From Puniceicoccaceae bacterium (lineage in GTDB: Bacteria; Verrucomicrobiota; Verrucomicrobiia; Opitutales; Coraliomargaritaceae): DNA of 12,459 nt. Location: positions 1 to 12,459 of the forward strand of contig PXBU01000072.1 in assembly GCA_003566795.1 (NCBI GenBank), in the 5' to 3' direction. Numbering within the stretch: the first letter of the stretch is position 1; each line of letters opens with the position of its first letter. Shown here piece by piece: positions 1 through 7,173 of the stretch. The notes below the pieces were generated by a model. It was not told the DNA's origin. It searched no databases and saw only the letters and a list, made by a program, of their open reading frames with translations. Both the position numbers and the translations under genes were made by a program.

Positions 1-363
1 CCTTTTATCGGGGTGCACAGCCCTGAGACCTGCATGCCCGCATCGGGATTCCGAAAGGGTGGGAGCCACCCACCGCTGATTTTCGATCTGGATGATCTGC
101 GTATCGAGTTCGATGTCACCACTTTCTATTTTATGAATCGCCCCTACCAGGTTTACTACGCGACCTGGAATGATTTCCGGGGGCCGAGCGTGCCGTTTGT
201 CGAAACGACCCGTGAGCGGCTTCAGCTGGCATGGAGTGGGCGCAGGCTGCGGAATCGGCGTTCCCTACAAATCGTCATTCAAGGCATCGCCGAGGAGCGC
301 ACCGCCCGACAGGAGGTCATACAATTCCTGGAAACGACGCTGCGGTGGCCAGAGAATGAGTAG
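1..363 (+). CDS. EpsI-like (DUF3485) exosortase-associated domain, C-terminal fragment
   Basis: The reading frame is open from the first base and ends with TAG at 361-363, so this is the 3' end of a gene that begins left of the window. The internal GTG at 13 is not convincing as a start, because the residues before it belong to the same motif. The fragment opens with a His-Ser-Pro-Glu-x-Cys-Met-Pro-x-x-Gly-Phe stretch (codons 6-17), close to the H-x-P-E-x-C-(L/M)-P-x-x-G-(W/F) signature of EpsI/DUF3485. A Tyr-rich strand (VYYATW) and a helix-rich tail follow. EpsI proteins accompany exosortases, or are fused to their C-termini, in exopolysaccharide/PEP-CTERM loci. They are membrane-associated and their biochemical role is poorly defined. 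The upstream part could be a stand-alone EpsI or an exosortase-EpsI fusion; the window cannot decide. The gene converges on the operon at 374 with a 10-bp gap. Confidence 0.7.
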   Translation, partial: PFIGVHSPETCMPASGFRKGGSHPPLIFDLDDLRIEFDVTTFYFMNRPYQVYYATWNDFRGPSVPFVETTRERLQLAWSGRRLRNRRSLQIVIQGIAEERTARQEVIQFLETTLRWPENE

Positions 364-373
364 GTTCGGAGGA

Positions 374-2785
374 CTAGGGTGCCAGCCATTCGGCGTAGGC
401 CCGGGCCGCCTCGCGGGAATGGCCGGTTTCGCTGAGGGCGCGACCGAGCCAGTAGTGCGTATCCCGCGGAGGCTCCGGCGTCTCGCAGATGCGCTCGGCG
501 ATGCGACGGGTGTCCTCCCACATTTTGCGGCTGAGATAGGCCTGGAGCAAACGGAGGCTGGCAGCCGGATCGTCCGGGTGCATCAGGGCGTTGGCTTGAA
601 GAGTGCGCAGTTTTTCTTCGGCGACAGGCACTTCAGGCAGTGGTTTATGCGCCACCCACTGATTAAAGAGAGCCAGCGCTTCTTCATGCTGCCCGGCCGC
701 GACCTGGGCCCGCATGGCCTGAGGCCAAATTTCGCGCTGGATGGCGGGCGGGCTACTCTGAAAGAGTTCCAGCAAAGGTTGGATTAAACTTCGCCGCTGC
801 AATTGATTGAGAATCGTGCCCCGTAAGGCTGGAGGCAGGTTCGGCCAATCGGAATAAAGCTGATCCAGGCGATGAGGATCTTCCAGCATCGTCCCCGGCA
901 AGGCGCTCCAATACGTCGCCAGCAAAGCATTATCGCTTTGGGCGAGACGATAGAGTCGTACTTGCAGTGAAGCTTGCGTCGCGGTTCGTCGCAAGATTTG
1001 CCGGAACAACTCGGTGGGTTCATGACTACGGGTGATGGCACTGTGAAAGGCCTCGAAGGCGGCATCATCCCGCTGCCTGTTTAAAAGAAAAAGCCCTTCC
1101 ACATAAGGAATTTCCGCATTGTCGGCCTGTAAAAAGCGAGCTCTCTGAAAATGCCGGACCGCCATGTCGGGATCATTGGAGAAAGTCTGGAGGGCGGCCC
1201 TGAAGTAAGGTTGCCATTGCAGTGGCGCACTGGTGAGTGGCTCTTGGGCTGAAGGCGCGTAGGCGGTAAGTGAGGGCGACTTTCGTGCCGCTAGAACAGC
1301 AAGGCCACTGCCCAGCAGGACCAGTGTGAGCCCACCCGCTCGCCAAAGTTTGCGCGTTCGTGCCCGTGGTCGCAGCAGTATCTGAGTTTGCGGGAGAGCA
1401 AGGGTATAGAGGCAAATCGCCAGGGCGACTGTCCCCAGACGATGGGCGCCAACGTCGACCAAGCTGTGAATAAAAAAGGGAACGAGCGCAGCCATCGCAG
1501 CATGTCGATAATTTCTGTCCCGTATTGCTTCCGAGCATAGCAAACTGTCATGAGATGAAACGATCGGGCTCCGTAGCCGCAGCAAGAGGAAAGTCAGCCC
1601 AAGAATAATCAGTGCGACCCCGACGAAGCCGAGTTCAGACCACCACCACAACCAGTCACTCTCCGGGTGTAGGATGGAAACCGGTGGGGCGGGGAGACTA
1701 CGGTAATGGGGAAAGATGTAGTGAAATTGCCCCAAACCGATGCCGGTGACCGGATGATCCGCAATCATGGCAACGGTATCGGTATAAATTTGCCAACGAA
1801 AATCCGTAGTGAGCGGGTCATCCTCCGCATGAAGGGTATGGCCTGTGATCGCATCGATCATGCGGTCGCGGCTGGCGCCTCCCGCGAAAACAAAAAAGCT
1901 AAAAAGCAGCAGGGCCAGCGCCGGAGCAAAACGCAGTAGAACGGTTCTGTTATGGCTTTTTTCTCTGGCTCGAAAGAGCAGTAATACCAACATCCCGCAC
2001 GACCATGCCAATAGCGCACCCCTGGATAAGCTCTGAAAGAGAGCATAAAGTAACAGAACACCCCCGATAAAGGCACTTGATGAAGCGAGGTCAAATACCG
2101 GGGCAACATGCTTGGGGGCGAATGGCGCTCCCCGTGATTTGCGCCGCAACTGAGCCCGGGGCATGAGAGCGAGACCGAAGCATAACACACTGCCACAGGC
2201 AAAAGTAAGCGCGGTTTGATTACGATTTGGAAACCAGGAAAAGACATGCACTTGGTCGGCCCAGGGCAGCCGCCAGCCTTGGTAGCCGGCCAGGATAGCA
2301 CCGGCACCGAGCAGGACTAGAACGACAGCAAGCCAGTGCATGGCGTGCCGCCTCGCGCCAGAATCCGGCACGAATGCCTGAGCGAGTAAGAAAAAAGCAG
2401 AGCCCGCGAGAAAACCAAGCAGTGCTTCAAGGGTGACCCAAGGCTGGGGAGACAACGAGGTGCCGACAGGGAGGCCCAGTGTTTCCGCTTCCAGACGCCA
2501 GTCCACAGCAGTGGCGGGCCAGCAAAGGGCCAGCAAGATCCAGGCAATCAGCGCACACCAACAAAGTCCCGGGCCTTTCCCGATTGGAACAGCTGTAGAA
2601 CGCGTGAGTGCCATGGCCAATCCAAGCACAAGGGCCAGCAGTCCTAAGCTGAACGGATGGGTACCGCCACCCAGGGCGATCAACAGACCGGTGCCAAATA
2701 CCAGTGCCACCATTCCCCGGGGCGACGGGCTCGTCCAGACTTCCCGTTGATCGCATTGAGATGGGCCGGGGCGGGGCGAGTTCAT
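374..2785 (-). CDS. O-antigen polymerase/ligase family (Wzy/WaaL-like) membrane protein with C-terminal TPR domain
   Basis: This 803-residue protein is last in the four-gene minus-strand operon. Residues 25-500 contain about 10-12 hydrophobic segments. Family motifs are present: FPNRNQTA (185-192), SRGALLA (254-260), a periplasmic-loop type stretch around 331-359 with DHPVTGIGLGQF, and ESDWLWWWSELG (375-386), which takes the place of the usual HN-x-x-L-x-x-x-x-E-x-G motif. Residues about 515-803 are soluble and helical, with TPR-like repeats (for example 540-590, 690-715, 740-800). Wzy/WaaL enzymes polymerise undecaprenyl-linked repeat units or ligate glycan onto an acceptor, at the periplasmic face of the inner membrane. 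Sequence alone does not separate these roles; neighbouring Wzz-like and OPX genes favour a polymerase. The ATG at 2785 overlaps the upstream stop as ATGA with no visible Shine-Dalgarno, so translational coupling is likely. At 803 residues it is much longer than a bare polymerase (about 400-450) because of the TPR tail. Confidence 0.87.
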   Translation of the reverse strand: MNSPRPGPSQCDQREVWTSPSPRGMVALVFGTGLLIALGGGTHPFSLGLLALVLGLAMALTRSTAVPIGKGPGLCWCALIAWILLALCWPATAVDWRLEAETLGLPVGTSLSPQPWVTLEALLGFLAGSAFFLLAQAFVPDSGARRHAMHWLAVVLVLLGAGAILAGYQGWRLPWADQVHVFSWFPNRNQTALTFACGSVLCFGLALMPRAQLRRKSRGAPFAPKHVAPVFDLASSSAFIGGVLLLYALFQSLSRGALLAWSCGMLVLLLFRAREKSHNRTVLLRFAPALALLLFSFFVFAGGASRDRMIDAITGHTLHAEDDPLTTDFRWQIYTDTVAMIADHPVTGIGLGQFHYIFPHYRSLPAPPVSILHPESDWLWWWSELGFVGVALIILGLTFLLLRLRSPIVSSHDSLLCSEAIRDRNYRHAAMAALVPFFIHSLVDVGAHRLGTVALAICLYTLALPQTQILLRPRARTRKLWRAGGLTLVLLGSGLAVLAARKSPSLTAYAPSAQEPLTSAPLQWQPYFRAALQTFSNDPDMAVRHFQRARFLQADNAEIPYVEGLFLLNRQRDDAAFEAFHSAITRSHEPTELFRQILRRTATQASLQVRLYRLAQSDNALLATYWSALPGTMLEDPHRLDQLYSDWPNLPPALRGTILNQLQRRSLIQPLLELFQSSPPAIQREIWPQAMRAQVAAGQHEEALALFNQWVAHKPLPEVPVAEEKLRTLQANALMHPDDPAASLRLLQAYLSRKMWEDTRRIAERICETPEPPRDTHYWLGRALSETGHSREAARAYAEWLAP

Positions 2786-4905
2786 GAAGAGGTCTTCGAG
2801 TCTTCCGCCTGTAGGCTCTCTGGTTCTTCTTTCAGCTGTTGGTGATAGCTATCATACGGCCGGTAATAATAGTAGTAATCCACTCCGCCCAAAGGCGCAC
2901 AATTGAAAGCGAAACCAATCACTTTATTGGCACGACTCGAAAGCCGGTCCAATGAGGACTGCACTTGCCGGGCCGAGGTTTGATTGGCGCGAACCACCAT
3001 CAACATGGAATCGGCCTTGGCGGATAATACCATGGTGTCGTCAACCGCCAGAATCGGCGGGGCATCGATGATGATATAGCTGTAGTTCTCTCTCGCCCAC
3101 TTCAACAGTTCGTCCATCCGTTCGGAGAGAAGTAGCTCGCTGGAATTGGACAGGCCGGCACCACTTTTGAGCAGGTCCAGATTCGCATAGGGAGTCGGGC
3201 GAACATAGTGACTGAACTCCGTATCACTCCGTAAAAGTTCACTGAGTCCTTCTTTCGCATAAATTGAGAATAAATGGTGAATGCCTCCCTGCCGCATATC
3301 GGCATCAATCAACAGGACTCGTTTATTAATGTAAGAGAGTGCGATCGCCAAGTTAGCCGCGATGGTGGATTTTCCCTCGCTGGGAGTGGAACTGCTAATG
3401 AGAATGCAATGAGGCGGCGAGGCATCTTTTTCCGAGTAATGAAGCAGGAGCGCAGAGCGCAGAGTTCGGCAGGCTTCGGCAAAGCGGTGACGGGGGTCTT
3501 TGACTTGCAAGAGGTTAACCTGGCCATCCGCGTTTAGCTCCTCCTCGGGGATAATTCCCATAAGGGGGAGGTCAAAACGTTTTGCCAGTTCACTGGAAGA
3601 ACGGAGACGAACATCGAAGAAGGCGATTGCCGCAACGATGGCAAGACCAACAAAAAGGCCAGTGACCGCACCCTCTGCGACTTTCTTGGTGACCTCTGGC
3701 GGTCGGACCGAAGCTCGTGATGCGGAGGCAAGGGTCCCCACGGTTTCCTGCTCGATATTCTGGTTGCTTTGAATCGCTTGAATGGAGTCGAGCAAGCGCT
3801 GATAGGTATTACGGGATCGGTCCAGCCGATATTGCAGGCGCTCAAATTCGGCACTTTTTCGGCTAATAGCGAGCGCCTGTTGCTCCCACTGTGCGATCAC
3901 CGAGTCGAAATTACGGATCTGTCGCCGCAGTTGATTTTTACGTTCGTCGAGCGATTGAATCGTCTGCCGGTTCAGGATCTCAAGCAAGTTGGTGGCACGT
4001 TCGATCTTTAAATCGAGGTCGATAATTTTCGGATGACGTGGTTTCAGGTAGAGGGAATACTCTTCCAAGTCCGCCTTCAACTGGGTCCAGTCGTAGCGCG
4101 TCTGCTCATAGAGAGCCACGCTTTCGGCACGGATCAAAGAAGATTGCTCGTTACTAAAATTGAGGAGATCACCCGGCTCCAAATTTTCGAGCAGCAGCAA
4201 CTGGGTACGGAGTTCTGCCTGCTGGGTGGTGAGCTGAGCGAGATAAGCACCAGTGGAGGCATCCTGTTCTTTAAGGAAAACCAGATTGTTCTCCTTTTGA
4301 AAATCCACCACGGTATTTTCCTGGGTCTCGATTTCTTCTTCCAGCCGATAGAGTTGTTCCGTGACGGCCAAAAGGGTGCTTTCAGTCGTCTCGGAACGCA
4401 TCTCGCGGCGAAAATTCTGATATTCCTCCATCACGGCATCAAGGAAAGCCTGAACGAATTGTGGCTCCCCGCCCTCAGCGCGCAGTTGAAAAATAGAAGC
4501 CTGGGGACGTTGACTCACCGAGAGCCGAGTCCAGGATTTCGAGAGTTCAGGGTGCAACATCAAGACCCTCTCTCTGGCTTGTTTTTGCACCCGGTCGCTG
4601 AGCATGAGTGAAATCTGGGTGCCGAAAAAATTGGAGAGTTCTTCGCGATACACACTATCTGGCAAAGCGAAGCGTCCGCTGATCATCATCTCGGACTGAG
4701 AGACATAGACAGGATCGCGCTTCAACTCGTGATAGGCTTGCCACCCGATACCCAGCGCGACAGCAAGGAGCACGACCCACCACCAAGTGGCGAACAAGCG
4801 CTTACTCTCAAAGTAAATTTTGCGCAGTCGTTCCCCCCAGTCAGGCAGGACTGGGCTCTCATCGAAATCGACTGCTGAGGTCGCGCTGTCAGGTTTAGAA
4901 AGCAA
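2782..4905 (-). CDS. Polysaccharide co-polymerase with tyrosine autokinase (Wzz + BY-kinase, Wzc-like)
   Basis: This inner-membrane protein would control chain length and couple polymerisation to export. With a TTG start at 4905 it has 707 residues. Domains in order: a cytoplasmic N-terminus; TM1 at about 39-57; a periplasmic Wzz domain with a long coiled-coil region (about 175-380) containing PRHPKI (289-294); TM2 at about 411-431; then a cytoplasmic kinase. The kinase has Walker A (SSTPSEGKST, 505-514), Walker A' (LLIDADMR, 531-538) and Walker B (IIIDAPP, 611-617). A C-terminal cluster of seven tyrosines (677-681, 684, 687) is the expected autophosphorylation site. The chosen start has GGAGGAG at 4913-4919, seven bases upstream, and overlaps the preceding gene by 11 bp. 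A GTG at 4962 would give 726 residues, but has only a weak ribosome site and a 68-bp overlap. Kinase and Wzz domains are fused in one chain, as in Wzc of proteobacteria. Confidence 0.93.
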   Translation of the reverse strand: MLSKPDSATSAVDFDESPVLPDWGERLRKIYFESKRLFATWWWVVLLAVALGIGWQAYHELKRDPVYVSQSEMMISGRFALPDSVYREELSNFFGTQISLMLSDRVQKQARERVLMLHPELSKSWTRLSVSQRPQASIFQLRAEGGEPQFVQAFLDAVMEEYQNFRREMRSETTESTLLAVTEQLYRLEEEIETQENTVVDFQKENNLVFLKEQDASTGAYLAQLTTQQAELRTQLLLLENLEPGDLLNFSNEQSSLIRAESVALYEQTRYDWTQLKADLEEYSLYLKPRHPKIIDLDLKIERATNLLEILNRQTIQSLDERKNQLRRQIRNFDSVIAQWEQQALAISRKSAEFERLQYRLDRSRNTYQRLLDSIQAIQSNQNIEQETVGTLASASRASVRPPEVTKKVAEGAVTGLFVGLAIVAAIAFFDVRLRSSSELAKRFDLPLMGIIPEEELNADGQVNLLQVKDPRHRFAEACRTLRSALLLHYSEKDASPPHCILISSSTPSEGKSTIAANLAIALSYINKRVLLIDADMRQGGIHHLFSIYAKEGLSELLRSDTEFSHYVRPTPYANLDLLKSGAGLSNSSELLLSERMDELLKWARENYSYIIIDAPPILAVDDTMVLSAKADSMLMVVRANQTSARQVQSSLDRLSSRANKVIGFAFNCAPLGGVDYYYYYRPYDSYHQQLKEEPESLQAEDSKTSS

Positions 4906-5854
4906 TGATTCGCTCCTCCACGCGGATGATGTCGTTTGGTTGGACGACGGGGTCTTTCTCACGTAAGCCCCGTTGTAGAATTTCCTCTACATTAACAATT
5001 TTCGTGCGTTCCTCCTCCGGGATCGAGCTGTCACCGCTGATGAGTTTCACCGAATTTTTGCGGGCAAAGCGACTGAAACCGCCGCTTTGCAGGATAGCTT
5101 TGCTGACGGTAAGCGTATTTCCCGGTGGAACATTGAGAATGCCGGGGGCGTTGACACCTCCAACCACATAAATCGTGCCCCCGGTCGCTCCGGCCAGTCG
5201 CGGCACGATGATGAGATCGCCGCTCTGGATCGGAAGGTCCTGGTCAAAGTTGCCCGAGTCCATGATGCTCTGCACATCGATCACTTGACGAAGTTCACTC
5301 GTGTCACCTGTCGAGCCGTCGTTATTGCGACGGACCAGGGTGACACGGCTGCCATCGCTGTCAGCTGTCATTCCGCCCGCCATCGCGATGGCAGAAGAAA
5401 TCGTGAGAATTTGATCGGAAGGAAGGGGATAGGTGCGGGGAGTGCGGACCGCGCCGGCAATATCGACAGAGCCTCTCGAAAGCGCGACCTGCGGGGATTG
5501 GAGCATCACGGTGGCACGATAAAAATAATCAACCTCCAAAAGAGATTTGATTTCCCTCGCCAGGGCTTGGGCGGTTTTCCCTTTAGCGGGCACTGGACCG
5601 ATGAGCGGAACATCAATCTCGCCGCGGGCATTCACGAAAACGATAATGGGGGCTTCACGCTCTTCAATCACCTGATAGGTCAAGCGGTCACCGATCGCGA
5701 GCGCCTGCCGGTCATCCAGGCTGTCCATATGCCGGGATTCGTTTTCTTTGGCTTTACTCTCCCGAAGCTCGTCACCCTGAGCGAAAGGGAATGAAAAAAG
5801 CAGGCTCAATAAGCAGGCAAGCTTTAAGGAAAGAGATGGCAGCAACAAAGGCAT
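4895..5854 (-). CDS. Outer-membrane polysaccharide export protein (OPX/Wza-like), SLBB domains, short form
   Basis: This 319-residue protein has an N-terminal signal peptide (hydrophobic 10-24, probable cleavage after AQG at about 27). It is followed by a polysaccharide-export (Poly_export) domain at about 52-120, with IGDRLTYQV and DVPLIGPVPAKGKT. Two SLBB-type beta-grasp domains follow at about 127-218 and 227-315, each with a typical opening (VDIAGAVRTPRTYPL; IYVVGGVNAPGILNV). OPX proteins form periplasmic rings that pass polymer across the outer membrane with the Wzz/Wzc partner, encoded next. No convincing lipobox was seen, and the protein ends directly after the second SLBB domain (VEERIIAF). 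It therefore lacks the C-terminal amphipathic helix that makes the outer-membrane pore in E. coli Wza. The neighbouring beta-barrel gene, 22 bp upstream, could supply the pore. The ATG at 5854 has no clear Shine-Dalgarno. Confidence 0.9.
   Translation of the reverse strand: MPLLLPSLSLKLACLLSLLFSFPFAQGDELRESKAKENESRHMDSLDDRQALAIGDRLTYQVIEEREAPIIVFVNARGEIDVPLIGPVPAKGKTAQALAREIKSLLEVDYFYRATVMLQSPQVALSRGSVDIAGAVRTPRTYPLPSDQILTISSAIAMAGGMTADSDGSRVTLVRRNNDGSTGDTSELRQVIDVQSIMDSGNFDQDLPIQSGDLIIVPRLAGATGGTIYVVGGVNAPGILNVPPGNTLTVSKAILQSGGFSRFARKNSVKLISGDSSIPEEERTKIVNVEEILQRGLREKDPVVQPNDIIRVEERIIAF
4913..4919 (-). promoter_or_regulatory. Shine-Dalgarno site supporting a TTG start of the Wzc-like gene
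   Basis: Read on the minus strand, the sequence is GGAGGAG, a near-perfect anti-16S match, followed by seven bases and then TTG at 4905-4903. It lies inside the last codons of the upstream OPX gene. It is the clearest ribosome-binding site noticed in the window; most other starts have weak or no Shine-Dalgarno. It favours TTG over the upstream GTG at 4962. Confidence 0.6.
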
Positions 5855-5876
5855 GATATTCGGAAGCAGAGGGTCT

Positions 5877-7109
5877 TTAGAAACTGTAGGTCAATTTCAC
5901 CGAGACACGGTTACGCGAAAAATTACGACCTGTGACATTCGATTCACGCAGATAATGCTCGAAGGAAGAGGTAAAAGCAAGTCTCGGTGAAAGCGGGTAG
6001 CCTAAGCCGGTCCTGAAGACCCAACTGTCATAGCGCTCTGGAGTAATAATACCGGACTCGGCTCCTTCATCCCAGGAAACCCCGAGGAAAAGATCACTGC
6101 GCTCAAAGCCGGAAAAATCGATTCGATACTGGGCACGCTGAACCACAAGTTCGTTGGAAACGCTGCCCAGGTCGATGCTTCGACTATAGAGAAGAGAGTG
6201 TTGCAGATTCGGGTTCACCGCGTGCGTCAGTTCGATGTTTCCCGTCAAGCCATTTGCCTGCCGGGTAGGATCCTGATTTCCGGCAGTGCTATCAAAGCTG
6301 CGCTGGGTCCACGCGAGAAAAACCTTTGACGTGAGAAAATCCGTCATCTTCCAACTGGCTCCCAAGCCGGTGGTAAGCGATGAGCTATCGGGCTGAAAGT
6401 CTGTACGCCAGCGATCAATGGAGCCAGTCAATTGCCCATAGATATCGAGGTTCGCGGCCAGACTATGCGTCAGGCCCAGAGAGGCGATATAGCTATGGCG
6501 CTCAAGATTGCGGAATTGGCTGTCCAGTGGCCTGATGTCACGCCTCGAGAGGCCCGCATTCGCACTCCATAAAGGGTGAATAGCCCAAATCGCTTCAAGT
6601 CCCAGTCGATTGTGAATGCGGTCGTAAAGAACAATATTGTTTAATTGATTACCAGAATTAGGGTCGAAGAAACGCTGATCCCCGGGATCGCTTAGCAGGC
6701 TGAAATCGTCATACAGCCGAAAGTCGAAATTCCCGGCCTGGAAAAAAAGTTCAAGCCCGGTCTCAGGAGTCAAAACAAGAAAATTTCGACTGGAGTCATA
6801 TTCTGGGTTCTCCCAGTATTTCCTGTATTCCAAACCAATCGAAAGCCGAATCTCGTTGATTTCGGTCAGCTCCATTGAACCTCCCAACTGGAGCCCAACT
6901 TGAGTAATCCAATCAGAGGTGGCATCGCTTTGGGAGCTTCCGATATTGGAATCGTAGATTTGGCCTAGACTCCCTTTAAGATTGAGGTCCAGATCACCCA
7001 AGCGAATATTGTCCTCCCCCTGCCCGGCCTCCAGGCTCAGATGAAGCATAAAGTAGACGAGTGAGATAAGGTAAACTTTTGGGGCTTGGCGAAAAAATAG
7101 GATTTGCAT
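5877..7109 (-). CDS. Outer-membrane beta-barrel protein of exopolysaccharide locus (BBP2/EpsL-like porin)
   Basis: This 410-residue protein is first in the minus-strand operon. It has a signal peptide (hydrophobic core about 11-27, cleavage probably near AGQG, 28-31). The rest shows alternating hydrophobic/polar strands with aromatic girdle residues, and it ends in RVSVKLTYSF. The terminal Phe with alternating hydrophobics is the C-terminal signature recognised by the BAM machinery. The YDSNIG stretch (52-57) near the mature N-terminus resembles the start of BBP2/EpsL-type barrels found in exopolysaccharide loci; assignment to that group is inference from pattern and context. Strand-like segments number roughly 16-18 by eye. 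Its place directly before an OPX gene lacking a membrane helix suggests it is the outer-membrane conduit for the polymer. The ATG at 7109 follows an AT-rich leader with no Shine-Dalgarno. Confidence 0.8.
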   Translation of the reverse strand: MQILFFRQAPKVYLISLVYFMLHLSLEAGQGEDNIRLGDLDLNLKGSLGQIYDSNIGSSQSDATSDWITQVGLQLGGSMELTEINEIRLSIGLEYRKYWENPEYDSSRNFLVLTPETGLELFFQAGNFDFRLYDDFSLLSDPGDQRFFDPNSGNQLNNIVLYDRIHNRLGLEAIWAIHPLWSANAGLSRRDIRPLDSQFRNLERHSYIASLGLTHSLAANLDIYGQLTGSIDRWRTDFQPDSSSLTTGLGASWKMTDFLTSKVFLAWTQRSFDSTAGNQDPTRQANGLTGNIELTHAVNPNLQHSLLYSRSIDLGSVSNELVVQRAQYRIDFSGFERSDLFLGVSWDEGAESGIITPERYDSWVFRTGLGYPLSPRLAFTSSFEHYLRESNVTGRNFSRNRVSVKLTYSF

Positions 7110-7173
7110 TTATTTTACATTTGCAATTTATTAATGAATCAGTAAAGAATATTTACTAACTTTTACATCAAAA
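7110..7173. promoter_or_regulatory. Divergent AT-rich promoter region between export operon and secreted-protein gene
   Basis: These 64 bp separate two divergent ATG codons and must hold, or lie very near, the promoter of the 7-kb export operon. The stretch is strikingly AT-rich compared with the flanking genes. It contains a perfect 8-bp direct repeat, TTTTACAT, at 7113-7120 and 7161-7168, one copy close to each start codon. A dyad (7141-7157) lies between the copies, and TTTGCAA lies at 7120-7126. I could not assign sigma-70 or sigma-54 promoter elements with confidence. Neither start has a Shine-Dalgarno, so short-leader or leaderless transcripts are possible. Confidence 0.5.
7141..7157. 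repeat. 17-bp inverted repeat (6-5-6) in divergent region
   Basis: AGTAAA, five bases, then TTTACT is a perfect dyad with 6-bp arms. It sits near the middle of the divergent intergenic region, in a position suited to a dimeric regulator controlling both directions. Two dyads of identical geometry occur in the other divergent region (9722-9738 and 9741-9757), although the arm sequences differ. Confidence 0.5.

Noticed and set aside
170..787. Plus-strand open frame (205 codons) spanning the EpsI end and the TPR tail of the polymerase
   Set aside because: It crosses the convergent boundary of two well-supported genes and its translation has no recognisable feature.
2786..2797. GAAGA/TCTTC dyad directly upstream of the polymerase start
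   Set aside because: Only a 2-base spacer, too tight for a hairpin, and it lies inside the coding end of the Wzc-like gene; probably chance.
4033..4611. Plus-strand open frame (192 codons) opposite the Wzz coiled-coil region
   Set aside because: Its Leu/Phe-rich translation mirrors the Glu/Gln/Lys-rich coiled coil on the other strand; no independent coding evidence.
5087..5794. Long plus-strand open frame (235 codons) opposite the OPX gene
   Set aside because: It lies fully antisense to a gene with clear SLBB domains and its translation shows no domain, signal or membrane segment; a shadow frame.
5807..5821. Leu-Ala-Cys at residues 12-14 of the OPX protein as a lipobox
   Set aside because: The Cys lies at the beginning of the hydrophobic core rather than after it, so signal peptidase II processing there is unlikely.
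7110..7173. Sigma-54 promoter, considered because some exosortase loci are under sigma-54 control
   Set aside because: No GG-N10-GC pair with the expected flanking bases was found on either strand of this divergent region.
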